From Ischnura elegans (taxonomy: Eukaryota > Arthropoda > Insecta > Odonata > Coenagrionidae), in assembly GCF_921293095.1 (NCBI RefSeq), contig NC_060257.1, forward strand, positions 55,960,968-56,024,967: a stretch of DNA of 64,000 nucleotides. The letters run 5' to 3'. This document shows positions 12,241 to 23,800 of this stretch, one piece after another (positions within the stretch are counted from its first letter, which is position 1; every line of letters starts with the position of its first letter). The translations under genes were made by a program, and so were the position numbers. Below the pieces are notes generated by a model that saw only the letters and a program-made list of their open reading frames with translations, had not been told where the DNA came from and made no database searches.

Positions 12241-13043
12241 ATTAAAATGATGTGACCTCCATGGAGAGAAACTTTTGTGATGTGAAGAATAGATTTCTCC
12301 TGATACAAAGATGTTAAAATGTGAATCTGCCAAAGTTAGTGATAAAAATTCAAAAATAAGACATTATTCAAAGTAGCAAAACTTCATAAAAAAACCACAA
12401 GACAATGACTTTGCTACAGGATTCATTTTACTGTATGAAACCATATGCTATGCAATTAATATGTCAAGTAACCCGTCAGCTATTATTTCCCCACAAGGCA
12501 AAACAATTTGGAAAAAAATTAGCCCAGCTGTTAAAAATACTCTCTTGAACTTTGATGTCTGTGATGGATAGGTTATTTAGTCAACCTAAATTTACACTGA
12601 AATGTTTTAGCAAATGGATATTGAAAGGTATTCAAGTTAATTCTAATGCATAAAAACTTTAGTATAAAAGATAGATAAAAGATTCTTTTACCATTACCAA
12701 AGTTCCACGTATCTCCCAAAGGTCGTCTCAAGTTGTCACACATAAATTAAAGGTTATTTAATTAAAAAATAATACTAAAATATGTAGCTGCAGAAGCAAG
12801 GAAAAATAACTGTCGACCAATTAATAACCACATCTTCATAAATTTAATGTATGTTCATTTTATCTACAACTGCAAAAAATAATGAAAACGTAGTATGGCT
12901 GATAGTCTGCCAATGCGTCGGAAGGTTATCGACTGGCATGTATATTTTTTTCTGGTTTCCAGCAATTCTAATACTTCTATGGTCCCTTGACTACGAGTCA
13001 TCTGTGTTATTTTTAAGTGTATATTTAATGTTTGATGAAATGT

Positions 13044-13049
13044 AATAAA
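13044..13049 (+). terminator. Candidate poly(A) signal AATAAA of the CRAL-TRIO gene
   Basis: Canonical AATAAA about 800 bases after the stop codon of the CRAL-TRIO gene. The span between is AT-rich with no other gene, which fits a 3' UTR. Other AT-rich hexamers lie nearby, so the real end is not fixed. Confidence 0.4.
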
Positions 13050-13287
13050 TATAAACCTGAGTAAAATATGGAACTTAATGGATGCCCAGGCACATCTAAT
13101 TATTTACCCAACCCAGAAATTGACATATAAATATGATGAAGATGTTGGAACATGGAACGATTCACTGCTACAGAGAAGCTGAAGTATGTACTAAATAATA
13201 TATGTAATGCAAATAATTATAACGGTACTTGTATAGTATCATATAAAAAGAAAATAAGTAAAAAATAGACTAAGAAATAGCAACTAG

Positions 13288-13609
13288 TTAACACGTTGCT
13301 TACAGATGGCGAGAATTCTCGTCATTTTTTTATCCCGAACGTTCCGGACGGATGACGAAGATTCTCGTCACTTAGGCACGTCAGCCTTAACAATTTAACA
13401 GCGTACAATACTTATTCGTTAGTACGTTTTCAGCTGTTGTTCGTTATTCGTAATGAATTGATGCATCATAAAGTTTGATTGGGTAAAGTTATATTCTAAA
13501 AATTAGCTTTTTAACCATGTTTAAACCAAAGGAATATTTCCAATCTCAACACCTCCACCCAGAATCTGCGTTCCTCGGAATTTAAATACCACGATACGCA
13601 ATGTGTTAA
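13288..13609. mobile_element. piggyBac-like MITE, family 1, copy 2
   Basis: TTAA at 13288-13291 and 13606-13609. The termini TTAACACGTTGCTTACAG and the complement of TTAACACATTGCGTATCG match the copy at 10631-10963, as does the interior. The few differences suggest moderate age. Confidence 0.8.
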
Positions 13610-13749
13610 TTGTTTTTGTAAGAGTAGTGATTCATTCATTATTGTTACCACATTCAGGTTCCAGAGAAGAATAAGTTTTAAAATATTCCGTAAATCCATT
13701 TTTCTGTTGTTTTATCTTCCTTTACCACTTTTGAGTTATAAGAGGCTAC

Positions 13750-13971
13750 TTAACCCTTAGGCTGCAGGAATTCACGATTTTAGCTGCCAGCCAGAGCAGA
13801 AGACACCCCCTGCCACAAGGGCTGGTCTGGTTGAACTAACCGCCTCAGCGATCTTTATGGAGTGGGAAAGGTATCCAAGAGCAAGATATCCAGGTAGCAA
13901 TTAAAACTTTTGGTAAATGCCACAGTCAGCGTGCACAACGTAGAAAAATGTTCCCACACTCTCAAGGTTAA
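13750..13971. mobile_element. piggyBac-like MITE, family 2
   Basis: 222 bp between TTAA sites, with inverted termini TTAACCCTTAGGCTGC and the complement of TTAACCTTGAGAGTG. The interior differs from family 1. Non-coding. No gene is seen between here and the next element. Confidence 0.65.
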
Positions 13972-14524
13972 ATGCAATTTTTTCAATTAAATAAATAAAA
14001 TTCGTCTTAATTTTAAGAATATGCTCATTGGCAGTTAAAAAGTTAATAAATTTAGAAGTAGGTGTTGCTACAAAAGAATTTGCTAAAAACGAAGAATAGG
14101 TAACGAAGATTTCTTATGCATGTCTATTTACGAAAAATTTGCAAACTTAATTGTTATTGTTACCATGAACTAAGAGTGATCTGACTTTCGACGTCATAAA
14201 TTATTCAGTAGCCACTATATCTGCCCATTTCAGTCTATCTACGTACGCGTAGTATCCAGCAAGCCACCTGAAAGATGTGTGGCATAGGTTGCTTAAGTCA
14301 CAAATTCACTAACCGTCAAACATTATAAAATAGTACTGCCGCTATGCACTGTTGATATGTACAGCTATTGTTGAAATATAGTCTTCATTTTCTCAGATTT
14401 AATATTGGGGGTGTAATTCATTTAAAGATTCTTGGATTTCTAGAAATTTTTAATTAACTCAAAATGGGCTCTCAACATTTTTTCTTCCAAAAAATATTTG
14501 TACTTTCTCTCTCTCTACACTGCA

Positions 14525-14875
14525 CAGTGGCGCCGACTCCATGGGGCCTGAGGGGGCCCGAGCCCCCTCAAAGATTCGTTTGGGGGGGCGGAGCCCCCTC
14601 AATAATTCAGGAAAATAATTAAGTTATATTATGCTTTGTGAAATCACAAAAATATATAGGTAATTTTTATTTCCCATGTTTGACGATATTTACCTTTTAA
14701 ATAAATTTAACAATGAGTGTTGAAACAAATAATTAAGGTTAAGCAGGTTAACTGAATGAAGTGGTGTGAATCATGGTAGTGTTTCGGTGCTGCGACACAC
14801 TTTGAATTTAACCTCTTCCCGGGGCAAGACCTCCGATATGGGCCCCCCAATATTTTTTATAAGTCCCCGCCCCAG
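14525..14875. mobile_element. hAT-like MITE with 8-bp target duplication ACACTGCA
   Basis: The left end CAGTGGCGCCGACTCC is followed by G- and C-rich blocks with GAGCCCCCTCAA repeated twice. The right end is GTCCCCGCCCCAG. ACACTGCA flanks it at 14517-14524 and 14876-14883. Confidence 0.65.
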
Positions 14876-14982
14876 ACACTGCAATAACATTCTTTACTTT
14901 TCAGAGCGATTTCCTTTGGAAAAGAAGACCTATGCGGTGACAGAGATCGACTCTTGAGGACATTTTTTTCTTTCCTCATCCG

Positions 14983-15369
14983 GTGAACGAGATGGAAACA
15001 GATGTGGAGAGTGGTTCTGAGGATGAAGTAGTAGAAAAAGTAATACCCATCCAGGATGGAGACAATAGTTATTGCAATCTGTCTTTGGGCCCTTTTTCTG
15101 GAGCCAGCGATTCCAGTATTCCATCCCTAGCCACAACCTCTACCTTTGCTTCTTCCTCACCTCCCTTTCCTTCTCCCTCGCCATACCCCAAACCTCAACC
15201 TTCAATACCCCCTCAAAAGGGGAGGACAGGCCACAAGATTATTTTGATCTGCTATTTACGGGAAGGTTTTCTTTCAGTCAGTTGCCGAGGAAACAAACAT
15301 ATTTGCAGAGGAACTCTTTCACAGAGGTGTCTCCGAAAAAGCTCTTATGACATTCTAGAAAAATCCTAT
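14983..15369 (+). pseudogene. piggyBac-like transposase fragment (N-terminal part)
   Basis: An acidic N-terminal stretch (METDVESGSEDEVVEK) and a Pro/Ser-rich linker are followed, across a frame change near 15270, by DYFDLLF and then FFQSVAEETNIFAEELF. The last two pieces match the start of the DDE_Tnp_1_7 domain of piggyBac transposases (DYFxLFFxxxFFxxIVxETNxYA). The catalytic aspartates are absent, so this is a dead fragment of a DNA transposon. It lies among TTAA-flanked piggyBac-like MITEs, which suggests the source family. The longest uninterrupted frame is 134 codons. A host gene cannot be fully excluded but the frame break argues against one. Confidence 0.5.
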
Positions 15370-16737
15370 CAGCAGAGGAGTCCTTAATACGAACAACGTT
15401 GTTACGAAGTTCTCGTTATTACGAAGCAAATCGTTGGTCCCGTCGAAAAGGCCTATCCAAGCTATAGTAAAAGAAACGTTATAGCGAAATTTTCGTTTTT
15501 ACGAAATTACGAACCTAACTCCCGGTCCCGGCGGTTACAATATGAACTTTATTACGAAGTTCCACGTACAAGTCACGGCATTTAGGTGGATATTCACTAC
15601 ACTTAAGTTTTAATAATCGCGCCACGTTTAAGTTCTTCTCGTGTACTGTGCCAAAGAGCGTCAATTATGGTTCTTTATTCAGTTTATACGCTACATTATA
15701 TAACAAGCTTCATTCCTGTGAAGTCATAGTGACCCACTCATAACCGTTAGTAAATTGGTTGTACAGTCAATCCTCTTCCTATGCACATTCGATTTACGAA
15801 TTTTCAGAGATACGATCATTCAAAATTTTCAAATTTCGAATTTGGCCGATACTACGCGGTGTGGCGCTGGGAAACTCTCACTGTGATCACAATCTGAATA
15901 AGGTATCATTAAAGGTGAATTTAGGAACTCTTCAGCGTTTCGCCCGTCCTTCGTCACCGTGGGGAGCTATTTTTTCAGCTCCGAATGCATCGCAGGCCCC
16001 GCCAGATCAGTTCGCCACAATCGTGAGTTAGCGCATACGTGTAATGCAGTGTTGCATTCCGCAGGATAACAGTACTCATCGATAACTTGCGTACAATCCG
16101 GCTGGCGAGGGTTGTCTGATTACGGCACAATAAGATGGGCGGATAATCCTGCGTCAGCACGGTTTAAAGCCAATCGCTGTCCCCCAAGCGCACCTCACAC
16201 CCTCGCCTAGTCATACAACGTTGTCAAATGCATAAACGAGCACCGAAATAAGCCTGATCTACCAAAATAAGCCCATTCTTCGAATCACAAGAACAAGTGA
16301 TTATTCCTCTAGGTACTTCACGCTCGTCGTCCCTTCCAGTTCTTTTCTTCACGGAACAATTTGTAAGCATTTCCCTTTCTTACCTGGCAGCCTTGCCCCC
16401 TACCCAGACCTAGACCATTTTGTCTGTTATTGGACAAATCTCGGTGGCCGGACTGTAATTTTATCAACCTAGGAACAAGGTCTTGGGACGCATCTAGTAT
16501 GAATATCGGAGTTCATGTATTCGGGAAGATATCAACCCTCGATTGCGTCATGGCGTAGTCTTCTGTTGAAAAACTGAAACGAATTTTCCTGTTAATATAT
16601 ATTCTCGCGTAATTTAATCGCGTTTATAATACACTATTTTTTTCGACGATTCCTAAAAGAAACGTTCTTACGAACTTCGTTATTACGAACCTCCGGTTTT
16701 TCGGTCCCGTGAACTTCGTAATAACGAGAGTCTACTG
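15370..16737. mobile_element. pogo/Tigger-like element (TACGAAGTT-rich termini)
   Basis: The right end, read inward on the minus strand, is CAGTAGACTCTCGTTATTAC followed by GAAGTTCACGGGACCG. The left end at 15370 reads CAGCAGAGGAGTCCTTAATA then CGAA, with GTTATTACGAAGC and GGTCCCGTCG inside. A TA follows the right end. Both ends carry repeated GTTATTACGAA motifs. No transposase is readable. A second element-like end, CAGTCAATCCTCTTCC, sits at about 15763. Confidence 0.55.
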
Positions 16738-16739
16738 TA

Positions 16740-17760
16740 TATACCACATGGGATTATTTCTCCACACCAACTAGCCAACTACTAGAGTACTAATGTGACG
16801 TTTGGACATCATTATTTTTCTCGTAACATGTCACGTGATCCGGGACATGCTGGCGAGACATGTTCTGCATTTCGCCAGAAATCCGGTGGATGGAACATCT
16901 AAGGACCCCATTTTCAAGATTAGGCCCACTGCTTAGCACTTTCACCATGTTATAGAAACAGAGCATTACCCTCAGCAGAATCTGTGTATGGTTGAATCCG
17001 TGGTGGCATGGAGAGGAAGTATTTCGTTCTGCCAGTAGATAAAATTGAAGTTCGTGTTTCATTTGCTTCCTTCGACTAATTCTGAATCCTCTGATTAAAT
17101 TTCGTGGAAAATTTTTAAGTACATGTAAATCAAGGTAACAGCGGTGGAAATCAATTCATTCAAATATATAACAAAACCATATTTTATCATTGGTCCAGCA
17201 TAAATTATGCTTACCGAAAAAACTTGGTTTCATTTGATCTGGGTCACGTGGTCATATGTTGATTTCATAACTCACAGCAAGCAATGTGGCCCTATGGCAC
17301 AATGTATTTTCTTTTAATTGTGATGATCCCCGACACCAATGACAAAAACCCAGTGCCAAAGCAACTCAGATAGCTTTACTGCAAGCTTCGTAAACATTTA
17401 TACTTATCCTGAAATATAGTCACTACGCTTATTTTTTAGGCCTGGCGATATTGAGATATGGAGCACGTCGATTGACGTGGTGCCAAATTTTGCAAAAACA
17501 GTAATTTTGCTCAAATCATACATAAACTTGCATAAGGAACTGTACTAAACACAACTAACCTAAAAACATTTTTTTATCGGACGATTATGATGACTTCCAT
17601 GAAAATCAGGCCCGCATTGAATGTTTTAATCCCCATAAATAAATAAAAAAAGGTAAAAACGGCAATTCGTTGAGGGAGAGTACCAGAATGGTCACAGAAC
17701 AGGAGAAAAGTGCCATTACATGAAATTAAGAAGAAACTGAGTGAAATTAAACTTTCTTTC
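16740..17760. other. Intergenic stretch between the pogo-like element and RpL18
   Basis: AT-rich DNA with no exon, RNA gene or repeat that I can recognise. It separates the plus-strand CRAL-TRIO gene from the minus-strand RpL18 gene, so the two genes are convergent. Confidence 0.4.
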
Positions 17761-17763
17761 AAG

Positions 17764-17769
17764 TTTATT
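17764..17769 (-). terminator. Poly(A) signal AATAAA of RpL18
   Basis: AATAAA on the minus strand about 75 bases after the RpL18 stop codon. A short 3' UTR of this size is normal for ribosomal protein genes. Confidence 0.65.
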
Positions 17770-17842
17770 GACCACCTCCTTTTACAATGGATCTTGCTCA
17801 AAAGAAAATGAACACAGTCGAGCAAAGTAGCTTAAATCCTAT

Positions 17843-20800
17843 CTACTTCTTGTAACCGCAGCTGCGCCTCCTACCGCGTGCTCTTTCGAACTTCCTTCCC
17901 TTGGAGCGTACATAGGGCTTAGTGTGACTGTGAGGTACACCAGGAGCAAGTCCAAAGTGCTTCACAGCTTCACGGGCATTACGGCGACCTGTAATCAAAA
18001 CATTTAAGAAATAAGCATTGACGTGACCAAAACTTGCACAAGAAAGAATGTGCACACAAAATACAATAACAAGTGTCTTGACGTTTGGTAATACACCATT
18101 TTATGTACAATTATTACTTGTGTTAATGAGTTAAAATGACCAATGATCTTTGGTGAATAGACTAATTAAATTAGAAAGAGAACTGGTATTTTACTAAAAT
18201 GCATCTTATCCCATAACTGGAAAAAAGTTAATATAAGACCTTTCAAGAACAAAATATGACGATCAATAAGGCTAATTATGCCGTGTACTAAATGTAAGGC
18301 AATACATAATTTATCTAGCCATTTATAGATAATTTCCATATTTTTCACAGTTTCAAAATTGTTATCTAACATGAAAAAAGATACCATTTAAGTGTTTCAA
18401 GGAAAATAAATTTGTTATACAGTATAAGTCCACAGAGTTCCCACTCTAACTACATTATAAACTTCACGGTTTTTTCCAGGTTTTCACGGTATAAATGTCA
18501 TCTAATTCACGGTTTGTAGATAAGGCATTTTAGGCAGAAATATTGATCACGTAACAATCATCAGCCGCACATTAACTAAAAATGTAATAAATGCAACAAT
18601 GCCTTGGATGCAAACGCAGCAATGAAACTGCTATCTCTTATGACGTCACCTATAGTTAGCAACATTCAGGTCCGGCTGAAGGGTGTGAGTGGGAAAATGG
18701 AGAGAGCAGGGTGGCAGGGAAGTGAAGAAGTGCCTGATTTTTTGCCAGGGTTAATGTCTTCCAATCGCAGGCTTAAGGTCAATGTGCTGTCATGGCACAC
18801 GGACCAATTAATAATTGCGCTTCGAATACACGTGTGCAGATAAATGCGTGGACTGTATCCGCACGTGACTCAGCCTTGAAACATGATCAAAAGATCGATT
18901 TTTCTTTTAATCTGTCTATCGTAGATCTAAATTCAAGTTTGAGAGATTTCTAAGGTATTATGACGAAATTCACGGCATTTTCCTTGTTTTTTCACGGTAG
19001 ACGAAATTCACAGGTTATTCACGGTTTTAAGGTTTTCACAGTTGAGTGGGAACCCTGAGTCCACCATATTGAGTATAGCCAAAGCAAATGTAGCACTACA
19101 CAGAGTGATCTGTGTTAGTTAGGCCAAGCGGAAATGTATATGGAAGTAATCCACCTTAAGCAAGTGCTTCTATTTGCCATAGCACTACAACTGAATTATC
19201 CCTCAGAAGCAATCCAGGACACATGACTCGCAAGATAACGCCCCCATCCCCCTGCTAAATTTAGAAATGGGTGCCTAGCATAGTTGTAAGCTTATTTCAG
19301 ATGGACTACTCCAAGGAAAGGTAAAATTTGCAGCAAAAAATGAAACCTTGCAGTCTCCTCTTTAGGTTTTGACATCAAGGAGGCCAATGGTGCATTACTA
19401 TGCAAAATGTAAGCTTCAAAAGAGCCCTTAACAACTTATACCATTCGGGAGGCTGGGAATTTGCTCTACTGCTGTCCATTCCTATGAATTCTACCATTCC
19501 GTTGACGCTAAGTACGAGTACTCTGTCATTTTACGGGGCAGTCTTTGTGACTGTTCCATGAGAGCACTGATCATTGGGAGTTCAAAAATTAGTTCTAGTT
19601 TAATAAAATAAAAACTTTTATCATTTTTAAATAAAAATTGGATTTCCATTTGCTGATCAATTATCAACGTAAATAGAATTGCCCATGCATTATTAAATCA
19701 AATTGTTTTTTTGGCAGCGTTGCAACTGACAAATGAAACAACTTTTGCTAGATATAAGCTTTATTTATTATTGTAATACCATTGTTTCTTAAATTGATAC
19801 TGTTGTGTCATGCATTCACTTATGGATAAATAGAATGCAAAAATAAACCATATTTTGTCCTTTTCTTGTCTTTAGAACTGGGAAAAAACACTTTGAAATA
19901 TAACTCAGCTGTATTAATCTTCAGGGATCTTAAGAACTCGTTATAAGAGACTTCAGTATTCAGATTTTTTCAGATCAAGGAAACAAAAATCATTAATGCC
20001 TTCACAAAGTTAAGCAACGAAAAGGAAACACTAGAATAAGAACCTAAACAGAGATTGAGTACCGATAAGCGATGTGAGAAACTAAACTGGATTATACAAC
20101 ATCAGAATGCACTACCATTATATCAATAAACCTAAAATTTAGAGCAATGAAAAGAGATGCTAGATAACAGATGAAATGAAAACAGGACTCATAAAGGGAA
20201 TGGACACCAACCCATTCTTAATTCCTATAGTACTAACATTTGAAGAATTATTTCCACATTTAAATGTACATTTCTTAAACAACTAGCAAGCACTATTATT
20301 AGAGAATGTAGAGGACTCAGAGGATGGGACCCAGGCAGAGAAAAGCGTGGGCACCGAAGGCATAGTCCACATTTTAATGTCCCTCCCATAAGCACTCACA
20401 CTCCACCCAGATAGGGGTAGATGCATGCCAAGATTGAGAGGGTGTCAACAAACAAATTAGTATTATCAACCAGATTCTTAAGATATATATTAACTAATAT
20501 GAGAGGCTCTTTGAGGGCCTGAGTTGTAAGCAATCAACATCCACCAGAAATAACTCTTGAAAAGTGAAAAAGGCATATTTCAAAAAGAAAATGTTACCTT
20601 GCATAAGAACAGTGTTCTTTCCAGTTGGAGCACGTAGAGCCAATTGATCAAAAGTGATAATCTCACCACCAGCACCCAAGATCCTTCCTCGAGCTTTCTC
20701 TGTCACCCTGAGGGCACACACCTATGTAAAAGTAATTTGAGGAAAAATAAATTTCATTAGATGCGCATAAAATGACAAAAACACTGGCAGGGATGAAAAA

Positions 20801-23800
20801 CTTTCCTTGACAAATCAAGTTGGGATCACATAATATGATTGTAACAAGGAAAAAATATACAACTTTTCCTTCCATTAAGAAGTTAGGCAATTTAAAAAGT
20901 TATCTAAGAAAAGGTTAGTTCACTATCAAAAATATATATTCCATTATCTTACAAAGTATTCTCCTACTTTCCTCTACCTACCATCAAAAATTAGTTCATA
21001 TTTCAAATTACAGTAAAACCTCTTCATATCATAATGGAAAGGACCAAAATTTGGGCAATAAGATGTATGGAGGTTCACTATAAAGAGATCTTAGTGATGG
21101 GCACCCTTTCTTCATATCATGCTGAAATGAAAGGCACTACTGTCTTTTAAACCATCATATTTAAGTGTTTAAACATTCATGCATGCATTAATGAACATCT
21201 ATTTGCAATTTAAAGATTACACATGGGAAAAAGTCTCTTGCTCAAGTGGTCTTTTTAGTAATTTGGGTTTACTTAATTTTTTTCAAACTCTAATGAAATA
21301 ATATTTTCAAATCCATTGAATACATTCATATTATCATTTTTGCATTCCTCCACGCTTAAAAATCACTTTCAATGACATTCGAAGCTTCCTGAATTTCTCT
21401 TTTGGTGGAAACTGTAACTGATTCCTCATTATCAATTTCTTCCTCTACATCCATCTCTTCTGGTAACTCACAATATGCCCTGACCTTGTCGATGGCTCGG
21501 AAGATTGCTAATTTTGTGTTAATGCCTAGCAGCCGCCTTCTTTTGCCGAATCTATTACGGCCCATAATCAATAAAGTAATTTTCAAATGTTTTCATATTT
21601 TGTGGCAAATAATTGAAAATATTTTAAATATCCTTTAGAAAATTGATATATTATTGTTATAACATATGACATGTTAAAGATTATAAAAATAAATAAACAC
21701 AAGACTACTGCAAAAATGAGACAATAAATTGAGTGTGCTTTTGATAGTTTCACCGAATTCACTTCCTCAAAACTACAATGGACGTAGGGATCCGAAGAAA
21801 AACTCTAAAGCTCTGTAGAGGGTACTGTGTCTGCTGAATGACATGATTAACTGCTGAGAACCAGAATGAATAGGAATGGAATTCTAGTGTTGTGAAAAGA
21901 AGACTGTATACATATCTATTATTTTTTCTTATATCATTTTCCACCAATTACAAGGGAAAAACACAGTTTGTCAAATGACCACCATTCCCTGACCCACTCA
22001 ACATAATGCAACCAGGCCACATCAGAATTTCACATCCATTTGCTTGGAGTTGATGTTACTGATAAAAATTGAAACAATGATAATCATCCTCCTCTTATTA
22101 AAAACAATTACACTGATTACAAAGGAAAACAATTTTCTACACTGTTTTGGAAAGATTGAAATTAAAATATTTAAAAATGAAACCTAAAAAAAAGAATTGA
22201 GTTAAAAATAGAATGTTACCATGAGTACCTCTCCTTCAAACGAGACAAAAAAATTTAAAGATCATGGCAGGGGTTCCACTGAAATCCATATTAACATGAA
22301 TTCATCAATAGGCTCCGGTAATATGTAACTGGCTTCTCGAGACCTGTGTGGCGGCAGAACTGCATCAGCCTAGACCAGTAGCCCTCCACTGCATTAGTGC
22401 ACATCTTAATTTTTTTATGGTTAACGGTGTAGTGATTGTAGCCAAGTTCACTAAGGCCATTATACGCAACCCAGCCGCCAGTCTAATTAATGCGGCCTTC
22501 TTTAATGCACTCTTGTGCGATAGGCAGCAGTTCATCTAGTCCATTTTGACACAATATACAAGTACCACAAACTTATCCTGTGCCATATATTCCCAACACC
22601 TACTTTTTCACTACTGTTCCCCTGCTATACTTTCTGTGTCTCGTATTTTCCGAACTTAGAAATCATTTCGACTAACATTAAGTGGAAAAGCCTGCTTATT
22701 TGTATTTGGTCACTGTAGTAACCAATGGATGTCACTTAAGGGCATTTCATTTTCGATTGTCAAGTGTTGCCTACGATGACTAATGCCTCATTCACATTAA
22801 GACCTTCCGAGCCGTCGTCCTAACGATAGTTGATCGAACTAGCCGTGTGAATGCAAGTTCTGACTATAGTTGACGTAGTTCCGAACGTTGCCACTTTACG
22901 ATGGTTAGGCGCTGGGAGACCGGAAACGGAAGCGACAAGAGAAAGACGAAAAGCTCGTGAAGCTCAATTTTTTCATGGATTTGTCCTTGGAAGGAAGAAT
23001 ATGGGCGGAAGAAAAATTATTCGGTAAATACACGTTAAAAACAGTAATATCTTGTCCATGCATACCTCAACAGCTTTGCTAACATTCAATTTCCCGTTCA
23101 CTTTAGATGTCAGCACTTGAGGGAAGCACAGGTTTTAACCATCGTTGTGTGAATGCACGATAGTTCCGACGATGGCTCGGACGATCGTAATGTGAACGAG
23201 GCATAATGCATCGCAAAAGTTACCACTAAGAAATCAAGAAAAGAACCTTACCTGTTATTTATTTCAATCAATAATGAACCAATTTCACAAAATAACGCCT
23301 GAGACCGTGTCTAAATCCTTATTTGTCTTTTAACTGTTTGTCACATTGCTTTTACCCACCCCCAGGATTTTTCAAATGAAATAAGTTATGAATGCTAAAT
23401 TTTGTGAAGATACAATGAAAATTGGCAATTTGATAAAAAAATAGTAACCATTTAGAGTAGGGTGACAAGTTCGGCAGTAAGATAAGGATATTTTTGGCTG
23501 ACTGATTTATGGTGCATGCATGTTGCAAATAGACTACATAACTACAGCATTAGCTCTGACCCATATTGTTGCGCTATCTGCAAACATGCCACTCAGAATG
23601 GTTTGTTTACGACTTACTTGGCGACAACTTATTATGATTAACTTGGCCAAGGAATACAATCCTAGACTACACCTTTTGAGCATCCATTAACACACATCAC
23701 AATGCTCAAAATCAAGCACATCAGACATTTTTCATGCACTTGAACCGATTTTCAGTCATCCTGAAATGCTTTCCATGAAGCCGCCTCAAAACCAATCAAC

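Noticed and set aside
17989-20597. snoRNA in RpL18 intron 4
   Set aside because: No convincing C/D or H/ACA box pair could be found by eye; a covariance search would decide.
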